Shown here: positions 30,770-40,091 of the stretch, piece after piece
How the letters are laid out: each line of letters starts with the position of its first letter
How positions within the stretch are numbered: position 1 is the stretch's first letter
From: Streptomyces violaceorubidus
GTDB taxonomy: Bacteria; Actinomycetota; Actinomycetes; Streptomycetales; Streptomycetaceae
NCBI RefSeq assembly: GCF_000717995.1
Contig: NZ_JODM01000024.1
Span: 1 to 64,000, forward strand
DNA length: 64,000 nucleotides
Direction of reading: 5' to 3'
The notes under the pieces: model-generated
Told to the model about the DNA's origin: nothing
Databases searched by the model: none
What the model saw: only the letters and a program-made list of their open reading frames with translations
Program-made: the position numbers and the translations under genes

Positions 30770-32312
30770 CCGGCAAACCGACCTTGAGACCCGCTACCGC
30801 AGCCTCCCCGCGGACCAACGACGCCGCGTTATCACCCGCGCCCGCCCCGAAACCCGAGCCAAACTCGCCCACATCGAACGCGAGATGGCCATGGACCGCT
30901 CCCCAGGAGCCCTCGCAGCCGTCCTCACCGAACGCCGCGAGAAGCAGGCCGCCCACCTCGACATGATCGACAGCGCGTTCCGGCGCATCGCCGCAGGTGA
31001 ACGCCTCCAGGTCATGCTGACCTGCCCGCCAAGACATGGGAAGTCGCAGCGAGCCTCACGGTGGGGGCCACTCTGGTACCTGCGTCGGCACCCCGAACAC
31101 CGCGTCATGATCGCCTCCTACGGAGCCGACCTCGCTGACGACCACGGCCGATGGGTACGCGACCAGCTCAAGGAGTACTCACCCGTCCTCGGCATCAAAC
31201 TCCACCCCGCCTCACACGCAGCGAACCGATTCGACCTCGAACAGAAGCGTGGCTCCAGCGTCCGCGGCGGCATGGTCACCGCAGGCGTCGGCGGCGGCCT
31301 GACCGGCAAAGGCTTCAACCTCGGCATCATCGACGACCCCTTCAAAGGCCACGACGACGCCGCCAGCCCCGCCCAACGCGACCGCGTCTGGGAGTGGTAC
31401 CGGTCAGTGTTCTTCACCCGGCGCGCCCCCGGCGCCTCCCTCATCCTGATCAACACACGCTGGCACGAGGACGACCTCTCTGGCCGGCTCCTCGCCCACG
31501 AACCCCACCGCTGGCTCCAGATCGACCTGCCCGCCCTCGCCGACAGCCCCAACGACCCCCTCCACCGCCCCATCGGCGCCCCCCTGTGGCCCGACCAGTA
31601 CGACGCCGGAGAACTTGCCGACATCCGCGAGAGCGTCGGCGAACGCGTCTGGTACGCCCTCTACCAGCAAAAACCCCGACCCCTTGAGGGCGGGGTGTGG
31701 AAGTGGGCATGGATCACCGGCCACCGGCTCAAGCCCGAAGCCTGGGCCGGCATCAACCCCACCCGCGTCGTTGTCGCTGTCGACCACGCCGGCGGCGACA
31801 CCCTCCGCAACGACGAAGTCGGACTCGTCTGCGCCGCGCGCGACCACGACGGAGACCTCTATGTCCTGGACGACCGCTCCCGCACCATGGGAGCCGAGAC
31901 GTGGGGAGCGGAAGTCTGCAAGTTGGCCATCGAACGCCAGGCGGACGCCATCCTCGTCGAACGGAATTTCGGCGGGGACATGGCCCGGCAGATCGTTGTG
32001 CAGGGCTGGCAGGAACTTGCCCGGCAGGGCGAGACCAACGGGATGCTGATGCCGTCGATCATCGAAGTCCATGCCAAGCAGGGCAAAAGGTTGAGGGCCG
32101 AGCCGATCGCGCAGCTGTACAAGCAGGGCAAGGTCCACCACGTCGGGGAGTTCACCGAACTTGAGGGACAGATGGTCACCTGGCTACCGGGTATGGACTC
32201 CCCAGACCGGATGGACGCCGCCGTGCACGCCCTGACCGAGCTGGCCGATCCGGCACAAGAAGGTCTGGGCAGCCAGCCCTATACGGATCAGCGACTCCGC
32301 GGACGACGGTAA
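30753..32312 (+). CDS. terL: Terminase large subunit
   Basis: A 519-residue protein. The ATPase domain has Walker A CPPRHGKS (91-98), Walker B LGIIDDPFK (190-198) and coupling NTRW (234-237). The RNase H-like nuclease starts with VVVAVDHAGGD (D344). Length and motif order are those of tailed-phage TerL. The GTG start inside the small-subunit gene gives translational coupling. It powers DNA entry through the portal and cuts concatemers. Confidence 0.95.
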   Translation: MTTAPDRQTDLETRYRSLPADQRRRVITRARPETRAKLAHIEREMAMDRSPGALAAVLTERREKQAAHLDMIDSAFRRIAAGERLQVMLTCPPRHGKSQRASRWGPLWYLRRHPEHRVMIASYGADLADDHGRWVRDQLKEYSPVLGIKLHPASHAANRFDLEQKRGSSVRGGMVTAGVGGGLTGKGFNLGIIDDPFKGHDDAASPAQRDRVWEWYRSVFFTRRAPGASLILINTRWHEDDLSGRLLAHEPHRWLQIDLPALADSPNDPLHRPIGAPLWPDQYDAGELADIRESVGERVWYALYQQKPRPLEGGVWKWAWITGHRLKPEAWAGINPTRVVVAVDHAGGDTLRNDEVGLVCAARDHDGDLYVLDDRSRTMGAETWGAEVCKLAIERQADAILVERNFGGDMARQIVVQGWQELARQGETNGMLMPSIIEVHAKQGKRLRAEPIAQLYKQGKVHHVGEFTELEGQMVTWLPGMDSPDRMDAAVHALTELADPAQEGLGSQPYTDQRLRGRR

Positions 32313-32369
32313 TGCCCACGGGGCCTGGGCACGGGGAACGGGCATGGCAACGGCCCGTACTCTGATCAC

Positions 32370-32381
32370 AGGCGCGGGGCC
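32370..32381 (+). promoter_or_regulatory. Recurring motif AGGCGCGGGGCC, copy 2
   Basis: Located 34 bases before the portal gene, after TCTGATCAC. Confidence 0.45.
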
Positions 32382-32415
32382 CGCCAACTGGCGGGAACGT
32401 CTGTGAGGAGCAGAG

Positions 32416-34323
32416 GTGGGTCTGCGCGAGGTCGTCATCCACGCCTGGTCGTGGCTCAACTACAAGCCCGTCTACTCCGACGGCGACAACCCCGGCATGC
32501 CCAACCGGCGGGCCTTCCCCGAAGCCAACGCCATGTGGGTCCCCGAGGAAGACCAGAAACGCCTCGCCGCGTACAAGCTCCTCCAGGCCTACGACAACAA
32601 CCAGGCAGCCGAACTCGCCGAAGCCGGCGGCGACCTGGACGCCCGGGAGAAGCGAGAGTTCGGCGACCCCGCCATGTTCATCGACACCGTCATGGCGAAC
32701 GTCCTCGGCCGCGAACAGACCATCACCGTCACCGGCGCGGACACCGACAGCGAGCAGCCCACCCCCGACGAGGCCATGGCCGCCCGCGTTCAGGAACTTC
32801 TCCGGGACTGGGCCGAGGCCGAGCTCCTGCCGATGCGGGTCCAGCAGACCGAACGCAAGGCCGTCACGCTGGGGGACGGCGTGTACCGGCTCGCGTGGGA
32901 ACCCGGCAAGAACCGTCCCGTACTGCGCGTCCACGACCCCGGCTTCTACTTCCCGATCCTGCCTGAGGACGGAGACGCCGGCGACTACCCGACCCGCATC
33001 CACTTCGCGTGGGAACTCCCCGCCGACCCGCGCCGCGGTATCAAGGCGCGGCTGCGGCGCATCACCTACGAGCTGGACTGGATCCGCCCGGCGACCGCCC
33101 CCGGAGTCGACGAGACCGGCCGTGCCGTTCGCGCCCCCGTCCCCGCTACCGGCCCGGATCCCGACCAGCCGGACGCCGAAGTGCCGCCGCCTCTCACCCC
33201 GGGGGACCTGTACTACCCGGAGACCGGGGCGATCGCCCGCCAGTACCCATGGAACGACGGCCCGTCCTACGTCACCTGCTACCTCACCGACGCCACCTGG
33301 GTCCTGGAGGACATCAAGGGCAGCCCCGACGTCGACTCCCTCCCGCTGGAGTCTGCGACGTTCGCAACCCGCGGCGACGGCGAGGTCCTCGACCACCTCG
33401 ACCTCATGCTGGACTTCGTCCCGGTGATCCACCTCCCGAACACCGTCCCGCCCGCGGAGGAGCACTGGGGGCAGTCGTCCCTGGCGAAGGTGTTGCAGAT
33501 CTTCGACGAGCTGACGTCCACCGACACCGACTCCGCCAGGGCCTCCGCAACGACCGGAGCGCCGATGATCGGCCTGTGGGGCAAGGCCACCGACTCCCGC
33601 CTGGAAGTGCACTCCATCCAGGCCGGCATGCTCCTCAAGCTGGGGGAGGGCGGCGGCATGCAAGCCCTGGACACCAGCAAAAACCTCGCCGAGCTCCGCA
33701 ACCGCACCCACGACCTGGAGGACCGGGCCGCGAAGGTCGCACGTCTGCCCGCCGTCGCCCTCGGCACCCTCGACCCGTCCCAAGCACCGTCCGGGTACGC
33801 CATGGACGTGTCCCTCGGCCCGCTCGACGCCCTCATTGCGTCCATGCGGCTCGCCCGGGACCACAAGTACGCGCTGCTCCTGAAGATGGTGCAACGCCTG
33901 TACATCGGCAGCCAGCATCCCGACTGGGCCGACGTCACCGTGCAGCCCGCCCGGCTGGTGTTCGGCTCGTACAAGCCCACCGACAAGGCTGCCGTCCTCG
34001 AGCTCGCCGCAACCGGCGTCAAGGACGGCGTCCTCTCCCTCGAAACCGCCGTGCAGATGCTCACGGAGGCAGGGTTCCCCATCGAGGACGCCCCCAGGGA
34101 GATCGAACGGATCCAGGCCCGCCAGTTCGAGAAGGCCCGAGCGCTTGCCGACGCTACCGGCGACACCGGCCTCGTCGGGGACTTCCTCGGTGTCACCGTC
34201 ACCGAACCCGACCCGGCCGCCGCCCCGCCCCCAGAGTTCCCGGAAGTCGACGGAACCGACGGCGACCTGACCGCCGAGGAAGACAACGACGAGGGGGAGC
34301 AAGGGAGCGGGGGGAACACGTGA
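32416..34323 (+). CDS. Portal protein
   Basis: A 635-residue protein with a GTG start after GAGGAG. The MANVLGREQTI segment, a QQTERKAVTLGDGVYRLAW strand region, the long stem helix (about 470-500) and the position directly after TerL identify an SPP1 gp6-type portal. It forms the dodecameric DNA gate of the head. A Pro/Asp-rich stretch (about 230-265) and an acidic C-terminal tail extend beyond a minimal portal. Confidence 0.9.
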   Translation: MGLREVVIHAWSWLNYKPVYSDGDNPGMPNRRAFPEANAMWVPEEDQKRLAAYKLLQAYDNNQAAELAEAGGDLDAREKREFGDPAMFIDTVMANVLGREQTITVTGADTDSEQPTPDEAMAARVQELLRDWAEAELLPMRVQQTERKAVTLGDGVYRLAWEPGKNRPVLRVHDPGFYFPILPEDGDAGDYPTRIHFAWELPADPRRGIKARLRRITYELDWIRPATAPGVDETGRAVRAPVPATGPDPDQPDAEVPPPLTPGDLYYPETGAIARQYPWNDGPSYVTCYLTDATWVLEDIKGSPDVDSLPLESATFATRGDGEVLDHLDLMLDFVPVIHLPNTVPPAEEHWGQSSLAKVLQIFDELTSTDTDSARASATTGAPMIGLWGKATDSRLEVHSIQAGMLLKLGEGGGMQALDTSKNLAELRNRTHDLEDRAAKVARLPAVALGTLDPSQAPSGYAMDVSLGPLDALIASMRLARDHKYALLLKMVQRLYIGSQHPDWADVTVQPARLVFGSYKPTDKAAVLELAATGVKDGVLSLETAVQMLTEAGFPIEDAPREIERIQARQFEKARALADATGDTGLVGDFLGVTVTEPDPAAAPPPEFPEVDGTDGDLTAEEDNDEGEQGSGGNT

Positions 34324-34348
34324 CAGATTCTGTGCTCCACTTGGATCT

Positions 34349-34360
34349 AGGCGCGGGGCC
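34349..34360 (+). promoter_or_regulatory. Recurring motif AGGCGCGGGGCC, copy 3
   Basis: Located 28 bases before the scaffold gene, after TTGGATCT. Confidence 0.45.
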
Positions 34361-34388
34361 TGAACGTCCTACGGGAGGACTGTCTGCA

Positions 34389-35144
34389 ATGCGTGCCCCC
34401 ACGCAGCACCACCGCCGCCCCGGCCTCGCCGCCCCCCACGGCTGGGCCCACCCCTACACCGGCCTGAACGCGCTCGCCGTGTTCTACAACGACGGCGGCA
34501 ACCCGCCCGAGCCGAACCCAGCGGACCCGCCGAAGCCCGGCCCGCCCCCCGGCCCCAGCCCGCAGTTCACCCAGGACGACCTCGACCGCATCGCCGCCAA
34601 GGAAAAGGCCCAAGGCCAGCGAGCCGGCGCCCGCCAAGCCCTCGAGGACCTCGCCAAGGACCTCGGCTTCACCAACCCCGACGACGTCAAGGCATTCGTC
34701 GCCGCCGCTCGGAAGGCCGAGGACGCTAAGAAGTCCGAAGAGCAGAAGCGGCAGGAGGAACTCGACCGCCGCGAACAGGACCTCAAGGACCGTGAAGCCG
34801 CAGCCGTCGCCCGCGAGCGGGCCGCGATCCGCAAGTCCGCCCTCGTCCAGCTCGGCGCCACCGGCACCGACCTCGAGGACGCTCTCGCTCTCCTCGAACG
34901 CGACCTGCGGCAGACCCCCGACGCCGACGAAGCCACCGTGCAGGCCACCGCGGAAGCGCTGAAGGAACGCCGCGCCGCTCTCTTCGGCGCCACCCCCGCC
35001 ACTGCCCCGGCCAGCAGCATGCCGCCGATCCCGGGCGGATCCCCCGCCGGCGGACCCCCGCCCCGCCAGGCATCCGCCAGCAAGCCCGGAAGCCGCGGCC
35101 TCGAGATGGCCCGCCTCCGCGGCCACAACCGCAACGCCGCCTAG
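34389..35144 (+). CDS. Capsid scaffolding protein
   Basis: A 251-residue protein. A Pro-rich head region (about 40-65) leads into a long charged coiled coil (about 65-165), a helical ALVQLGATGTDLEDALALL segment and a Pro/Gly-rich C-terminus with a basic LRGHNRNAA tail. Composition and position between portal and capsid genes are those of a GPO-like scaffold that guides procapsid assembly and is then removed. Confidence 0.85.
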   Translation: MRAPTQHHRRPGLAAPHGWAHPYTGLNALAVFYNDGGNPPEPNPADPPKPGPPPGPSPQFTQDDLDRIAAKEKAQGQRAGARQALEDLAKDLGFTNPDDVKAFVAAARKAEDAKKSEEQKRQEELDRREQDLKDREAAAVARERAAIRKSALVQLGATGTDLEDALALLERDLRQTPDADEATVQATAEALKERRAALFGATPATAPASSMPPIPGGSPAGGPPPRQASASKPGSRGLEMARLRGHNRNAA

Positions 35145-35148
35145 ACCT

Positions 35149-35168
35149 CCCCGGCCACCCGGCCGGGG
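35149..35168. terminator. Short GC hairpin between scaffold and decoration genes
   Basis: An 8-bp stem CCCCGGCC/GGCCGGGG with an ACCC loop and no T-run. It could tune the relative expression of scaffold and capsid genes. Confidence 0.5.
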
Positions 35169-35251
35169 CATCGGGACCACGCCCTCTCCTCGTGGACGCG
35201 CGCCAAGCGGCGCAGCTGTCACCGCACGCCGTTTTATGAGGAGAGGCAGTC

Positions 35252-36004
35252 GTGAACGACTTCCAGCCCTACTCCTACACGGACAGCGTCACGGCCGACC
35301 GGCCCTGGCTCGCGTCCCTGGTAGGAGTCCAGGACACCAACACCATCACCCTCGACCTGACCAAGTTCAGCGAGGGCTCCCACTACGTGACCTCCGCGAA
35401 CCCGATGCTCCAGGGCCGCAACGTCATGAAGTCCGGCATCCCGCTGGGCAAGGTCACCGCGTCCGGCCTGTACGCCCCCTACTCGGGGCCGCGCAGCGAG
35501 GTCCAGACCGTGACGATCACCGGCGGACCCACCGGCGGTACGTACACGCTGACCTTCAGCGGGCAGACCACCGCAGGGATCCCCTACAACGCGACCGCCG
35601 CGCAGGTGAAGTCCGCGCTGGAAGCCCTGTCCAACGTGAACGTCGGGGACGTCGCTGTCTCCGGCGGCCCGCACCCGGGCACCGCGGTCGTCGTCACCTT
35701 CGGCGGCCAGTACCTCGGCGAGGACGTCGCCCAGATGACCGCGTCCGGTGCCAGCCTCACCGGCGGCACCAGCCCCGCCGTAGCCGTCGCCACCACCACC
35801 GCAGGCGGCGGCGCGTCCGCCACGGACGGCACCGAGGCCCTCGCCGGGTTCCTCGTCGACGCCATCAGCTTCAACCCGACGTCCACCAAGGCCGCCGGCG
35901 CGCTGCTGTGGCACGGCGAAGTCTTCGCCGACAAGTGCCCCATCCCATTCGACCCGACCGACGTCGCCAGCACCGCGCCCGGCGTCAACATCCACTACCG
36001 GTAG
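35252..36004 (+). CDS. Head decoration protein with inserted beta domain
   Basis: A 250-residue protein with a GTG start after GAGGAG. The first 85 residues and the last 50 (EALAGFLVDAISFNPT, ALLWHGEVFAD) match a lambda gpD-like decoration protein. Residues about 85-185 are a Gly/Thr-rich insert (VQTVTITGGPTGGTYTLTFS; AAQVKSALEAL) that looks like a self-contained domain. The insert probably projects from the capsid surface. It lies just upstream of the major capsid gene, as expected. Confidence 0.8.
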   Translation: MNDFQPYSYTDSVTADRPWLASLVGVQDTNTITLDLTKFSEGSHYVTSANPMLQGRNVMKSGIPLGKVTASGLYAPYSGPRSEVQTVTITGGPTGGTYTLTFSGQTTAGIPYNATAAQVKSALEALSNVNVGDVAVSGGPHPGTAVVVTFGGQYLGEDVAQMTASGASLTGGTSPAVAVATTTAGGGASATDGTEALAGFLVDAISFNPTSTKAAGALLWHGEVFADKCPIPFDPTDVASTAPGVNIHYR

Positions 36005-36019
36005 AAGGAGGAGATCACC

Positions 36020-37072
36020 ATGGAGGCTCTCGAGCTCCTCCTGCGGGACACGAACGACACCGACCTCACGGTGTACGCCCGCCAGATCGACACGCCCGCC
36101 AAGTACCGGCTGACCCGCGAGGTCTTTCCGGAAACTCGGGTGCAGGGCATCAAGTTCCGCACCACCTCGGCGAAGCGCCGGGTCAACGCGGCCAAGTTCC
36201 GCGCCTACAACGCGCCGACTGCGCTGGCGCAGCGGCAGGCCGAGCGGATCGTCAACGAGGGCATGCTGCCTGCCCTCGGCCAGACCCTCCCGGTCTCCGA
36301 GATGGACCAGATCCTCCTCGATGTCGACCATGGCAAGGACACGCAGGAGTACATCGACCTGCTGTACTCCGATGTCGACCGGCACGTGGAGTCCATCCAG
36401 ACCGCGCAGGAACTTGCCGCTGGTCAGCTCCTGGCCAACGGTGCCGTCAGCCTGCCCGGCCTCGGCCTTGACGTCGACTGGAACGTCCCGTCCGCCAACA
36501 TGCCCACTGCTGCGACGCTGTGGGACGATCCGGCAGCCACCCCGCTGTCCGATGAGCGCGCGTGGATGGACTACCTTCTGGACAGCGGCGCGCCGGCACC
36601 CCGCGAGATCATCACCTCGCGTCGGGCACGGGCCCTGCTCGCCTCCAACGAGGAGTACCGTGCGGCCTACTACGGGTCCAGCACGGTCGGTGGCACCCCG
36701 ACAGCCACCCTCGCACCCAACGAAGTCGACACCGTCCGCGCCCGGTACGGCCTTCCGCCGATCGTGACCTATGACGTCCAAGTCTGGAACGACGACCAGT
36801 ACGTCCGCGTCCTCCCCGACAACAAGTGGATCATGGTGCCGGATGTTCCGGCTGCCGAGTGGGGCCAGACGCAGTACGGTCGGACCCGCGAGGCCGCGAA
36901 GTTCACCTCCGGAACGAACCCTGCCCTGACGCGGGAAGAGGCCCCGGGCATCGTCGTGGTCACCGGTGTCGAGGATGACCCCGTGCAGATCTACTCACGT
37001 GGCTGCGCGATCGGCATGCCGGTGCTGTACGTGCCGGACATCCACATCTCGGCGACCGTCCTCGGGAGCTGA
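36020..37072 (+). CDS. Major capsid protein (lambda gpE-like)
   Basis: A 350-residue protein with a strong AGGAGGAGA SD. The length, position after scaffold and decoration genes, and sequence character (ALGQTLPVSEMDQILLDVDHG; IITSRRARALL; NKWIMVPDVPAAEWGQTQYG) fit the PF03864 HK97-fold family of lambda gpE. It should assemble the icosahedral shell. Confidence 0.9.
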   Translation: MEALELLLRDTNDTDLTVYARQIDTPAKYRLTREVFPETRVQGIKFRTTSAKRRVNAAKFRAYNAPTALAQRQAERIVNEGMLPALGQTLPVSEMDQILLDVDHGKDTQEYIDLLYSDVDRHVESIQTAQELAAGQLLANGAVSLPGLGLDVDWNVPSANMPTAATLWDDPAATPLSDERAWMDYLLDSGAPAPREIITSRRARALLASNEEYRAAYYGSSTVGGTPTATLAPNEVDTVRARYGLPPIVTYDVQVWNDDQYVRVLPDNKWIMVPDVPAAEWGQTQYGRTREAAKFTSGTNPALTREEAPGIVVVTGVEDDPVQIYSRGCAIGMPVLYVPDIHISATVLGS

Positions 37073-37078
37073 GCGGTC

Positions 37079-37381
37079 ATGGCCAAGCTGGTGAAGGCCG
37101 TGTTCGTGAAGGACCCGGAACGCAACCGCACCGTCGTCCTGCGCCCGGGGGAGGAACCGGAGCCGCGCCTCGCGGCCCTGGTCACCAACCCCGACGCGTG
37201 GGAGGACGGGAAGCTGCCCTCCGTCCAGGACGACTCCGCCGACAGTGGCAAGGACCAGTCCAGCAGCGAGGACAGCACCGACAAGGCCGCACCGCCGGCC
37301 AAGCCGTCAGGGCGCAAGCCCGCGGCACGCAAGCCGGCCCGGGGCCGGGACGTCGCTGACGAGGGCACCAGCGGCGACTAG
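37079..37381 (+). CDS. Small head-associated protein
   Basis: A 100-residue protein. A short beta-rich N-terminus (KLVKAVFVKDPERNRTVVLRPGEE) precedes a disordered Ser/Asp/Lys-rich tail with KPSGRKPAARKPARGRD. It follows the capsid gene by 6 bases. Proteins of this type in actinophages are head or neck accessories; exact role unknown. Confidence 0.65.
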   Translation: MAKLVKAVFVKDPERNRTVVLRPGEEPEPRLAALVTNPDAWEDGKLPSVQDDSADSGKDQSSSEDSTDKAAPPAKPSGRKPAARKPARGRDVADEGTSGD

Positions 37382-37470
37382 CGGGATGCGGGCCCGCCCC
37401 CACGGTGGGGGCGCCACAGGGCGGGCCCGCACCCGCACCACCCCTTCCCACACCAGCTTTGGAGGCAGCC

Positions 37471-37800
37471 ATGGACACCGCCGTACAGGCATGGCTCCTT
37501 GCCCAGCTCGGCGCAGCCACCGACCTCGCCGACCTTGAGACTCGTTACGCCCGCCTCGGATCGGCCCGCGCCGTCGCCATCGAAGTCCTCACCGGCCGTC
37601 TCGCCGACCTCCTGGCACAGCCCACCACCATCAACGTCACCGGCATCGTCGGTCTCGGCTTCAGCGAGAACATCAAGGCCCTGGAACGAAAGATCTCCGC
37701 CCTCCGGGATGGAGACATTCCTGCACCTGACGACCCGGACGGCTCCGACGACGGAACCGGCATCGGCTGGATCGTTCTCAAGGCAAGGCCCCGACGATGA
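37471..37800 (+). CDS. Hypothetical head-tail region protein
   Basis: A 109-residue protein with GGAGG before MDTAVQAWLL. A helical first half is followed by an NVTGIVGLGFSENIKALERKI segment and an acidic linker. It overlaps the MuF-like gene by ATGA. Probably a connector or capsid accessory by position; no domain recognised. Confidence 0.6.
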   Translation: MDTAVQAWLLAQLGAATDLADLETRYARLGSARAVAIEVLTGRLADLLAQPTTINVTGIVGLGFSENIKALERKISALRDGDIPAPDDPDGSDDGTGIGWIVLKARPRR

Positions 37801-38639
37801 CGACCCCCGTCCGACGCCGCAGCCGCACCCTCCGCCAGCGCCTCCTGGCGCTCATCACCGACGCTGTCGACCGGCTTCGCGCGGCGTGGGGCATCCTCAC
37901 CATCGCCCAGACCCGCCTGCTCAACGCGCTGGCCCGGATCCGGCCCGGCCGGACGTCCGGCGGTGGGCGTGCCCTGCGTGCGGCGATCGCCGCGTTCAAC
38001 ACCAGCCTCGGTACGTTCGCTCGCGCGGCCGGTGCCTTTGCTGAACGGTGGGCGTCCGCTGACCTGCCGCTCATCTACCGGGAGGGCGCCTGGCAGATGC
38101 TGGAGAATGCCGACCGGCGCACCGACCGCTTCCAGTGGACCGAACGTCACCAGGCCGCGGTCACCGCAGCGTCTGCCCAGTACTACGCCGACCTGACCAG
38201 CCGCATCGGCGAGGCCCTGCGCCGGGCCCGGTCCTTCCTCCGGGCCGCCCAGGACGCTGCCCGCAGTACCGCCGACCGCTTCGACACCAACCAGCTCCGC
38301 CGCGACCACCCGCTGGACACCGTCGTCTACGCCAACGACGCACGGCATCCGGTCGACGCATGGGCGCGTGCCGCCATCACCTGGCAGGCCGTGACCACCG
38401 CCAACACGGCGGCCGCCCGGACCGCACTGGACGAGCTCGGCACGGAGTGGGTGGAGGTTCGTGATGGGCCCGACTGCGGATGGGAATCGCATAACGATCC
38501 CGACCGGGCCAACCGCACGCTGCGCACCGTCCAAGACGCCCTCGCCCATCCAGTTGCTCACCCTCACTGCCAACGCGAGCTGCTACCGCGCCTCGACCTC
38601 GTCGGCCGAACCGAGATCCGGTCTGGAGCGCTTCTCTGA
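37797..38639 (+). CDS. MuF-like minor head protein
   Basis: A 280-residue protein. Long Arg/Ala-rich helices (1-210) are followed by a C-terminal module with RDGPDCGWESHNDPDRAN and HPHCQRELLPR, the Cys/His-containing tail typical of phage minor head (MuF) proteins. It likely attaches to the portal inside the procapsid and may enter the cell with the DNA. No toxin-like extension is present. Confidence 0.75.
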   Translation: MTTPVRRRSRTLRQRLLALITDAVDRLRAAWGILTIAQTRLLNALARIRPGRTSGGGRALRAAIAAFNTSLGTFARAAGAFAERWASADLPLIYREGAWQMLENADRRTDRFQWTERHQAAVTAASAQYYADLTSRIGEALRRARSFLRAAQDAARSTADRFDTNQLRRDHPLDTVVYANDARHPVDAWARAAITWQAVTTANTAAARTALDELGTEWVEVRDGPDCGWESHNDPDRANRTLRTVQDALAHPVAHPHCQRELLPRLDLVGRTEIRSGALL

Positions 38640-38866
38640 TGCGCCTCACCATCACCTCCGGCGGTTGCACCGTGGACATACGCACCGATCCCGGCGAAGG
38701 CGTCTCGCTACGCGCTGCTGAGAAAGCCGCGCTACGGCTCTTTCACGCACTTCCGCCCTCCGACGACACGACGGAGGACGAGCAGCCGTTCGGATTCGCA
38801 CTCTCCTCCGACACCGAACGAGCCCCGGAGACGCCAGACACCGTGGAGTACGAAGACGATGAGTAA
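38639..38866 (+). CDS. Small acidic virion-region protein
   Basis: A 75-residue protein. A beta-rich start (MRLTITSGGCTVDI) leads to a helix with EKAALRLFHAL and a very acidic tail. It overlaps its neighbours at both ends by a few bases, in the middle of the head-tail connector genes. Function unknown. Confidence 0.65.
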   Translation: MRLTITSGGCTVDIRTDPGEGVSLRAAEKAALRLFHALPPSDDTTEDEQPFGFALSSDTERAPETPDTVEYEDDE

Positions 38867-39251
38867 CCCCGCAGAGCCGCAGGCGCACGCTGTCCGTATC
38901 GACGCCCAGCCTGGCCAGGCCACCATCCGTATCGGCGGCGAAGCCCTCCCGCCCGGGTCCGTCACCGGCTACGTCCTTCAGCACGACGTGTCCGCGGCCC
39001 TGCCCACCCTGATCCTGCACACCCGGCAGTCCGATCACGTTGCTTTCGAAGGGCTCGCCCGCGTTGCCGTCGGCGTGCCCAAGACCCCCGCCGACCAGAT
39101 CTGCGAGTTCTTGGCCGCGGTTGACCCGCAGATCCTCGATCAGGAGGCCCTCAACCGGGCCGACTACGGTGGCGGGCCCGGCGCCACCGCATGCGCGATG
39201 CTCATGACCCTCACGGAGTGGGCGCGGAACACGGAAGGGGGGACCCGCTGA
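38859..39251 (+). CDS. Hypothetical head-tail connector-region protein
   Basis: A 130-residue protein. A beta-sandwich-like core (ATIRIGGEALPPGSVTGYVLQHD, LPTLILHTRQ) is followed by a helical C-terminus (PADQICEFLAAVDPQ). It resembles small proteins found between the MuF and stopper genes of Streptomyces siphophages. It is translationally coupled to the next gene (TGATGG). Confidence 0.65.
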   Translation: MSNPAEPQAHAVRIDAQPGQATIRIGGEALPPGSVTGYVLQHDVSAALPTLILHTRQSDHVAFEGLARVAVGVPKTPADQICEFLAAVDPQILDQEALNRADYGGGPGATACAMLMTLTEWARNTEGGTR

Positions 39252-39697
39252 TGGCTGTCGATCTCGCCCGGATCCTCGCCAACGTGGCTCCTCTTGTCGA
39301 GGGGATGCTCCTCCTCGACACGGTGCGCTTCGTCACCCCCGGCGGGCCGCCCGTCTTCAACCCCGACACCGGCCAATTCGAGGTACCGGAAGGCGCCATC
39401 ACGTACGAGGGCCCGGGTGCTGTGCAGTCCGGCAGCCTGCCCGAGACCGCGTCCGCAGTCGTCGCCACCCAGCCGTGGGTGACCGAGACCACCAGCAAGT
39501 ACAAGGCTTTCACCCCTCTCGCGGCGCCGATCGCCGCCCGGGACACCATCGTCACCGTCGTCTCCGTTCACGACGGAGGCGACCAGGCCCTCGTCGGACG
39601 GCAGTGGCGCACCATGGACCCCTCCCAGGCGGGCACCCTCGGCGTCATCCGTGTCACCAGCCTCGACCAGATCCAGCAGACTGGCGGGGAGGCGTGA
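39251..39697 (+). CDS. DUF6093-like neck protein
   Basis: A 148-residue protein. VEGMLLLDTVRFVTPGGPPVFNP, YEGPGAVQSG and a C-terminal LVGRQWRTMDPSQAG fit DUF6093, a family found at the head-tail stopper position of actinophages. It probably closes the portal channel or joins head to tail. Start and stop overlap adjacent genes. Confidence 0.75.
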   Translation: MAVDLARILANVAPLVEGMLLLDTVRFVTPGGPPVFNPDTGQFEVPEGAITYEGPGAVQSGSLPETASAVVATQPWVTETTSKYKAFTPLAAPIAARDTIVTVVSVHDGGDQALVGRQWRTMDPSQAGTLGVIRVTSLDQIQQTGGEA

Positions 39698-40089
39698 TGG
39701 ACCTGGACGAGCTTTCCGACCGGCTGGAGGAGGCCGCCGACCGTGTCGGCCCCGAGGTGAACCGCACGGTGCAGCAGCAGGCGCGGCTTGCCCAGGCGAT
39801 GATCCGCTTCAATGCGTCCGGCCGCCCCGGACCGAACATCATCACGGGCGACTACTTCGACTCGTGGCGCACCGAACCGTTCGCCGTGCCCGATGGTGGC
39901 GGGGCGACCGTGGGCACCGACCGGCCGCAGGGCCGCCGCCTCGAGTTCGGCTTTTGGGACATGACCGACAGCATCGGACGGCATTTCTTCCAGCCGCCAT
40001 ACCCGCACGTGGAGCCCGCAGTGACGGAGCTGTCCGCAGAGTACGAGGACGCCTTCAAAGCCGCCCTTGACCGGATCTTCGGGAGCTGA
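39697..40089 (+). CDS. HK97 gp10-like tail completion protein
   Basis: A 130-residue protein. An amphipathic N-terminal helix (DELSDRLEEAADRVG), a central RPGPNIITGDYFDSW segment and a C-terminal ALDRIFGS helix match gp10-type head-tail joining proteins. The ATG overlaps the upstream stop (GTGATGG). Assignment is from position and fold-like pattern. Confidence 0.65.
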   Translation: MDLDELSDRLEEAADRVGPEVNRTVQQQARLAQAMIRFNASGRPGPNIITGDYFDSWRTEPFAVPDGGGATVGTDRPQGRRLEFGFWDMTDSIGRHFFQPPYPHVEPAVTELSAEYEDAFKAALDRIFGS

Positions 40090-40091
40090 CC

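Noticed and set aside
33009-34388. Extending the scaffold gene upstream as one 711-codon frame
   Set aside because: The upstream part runs out of frame through the portal gene and is Arg/Pro-rich. The scaffold has its own start and upstream gap.
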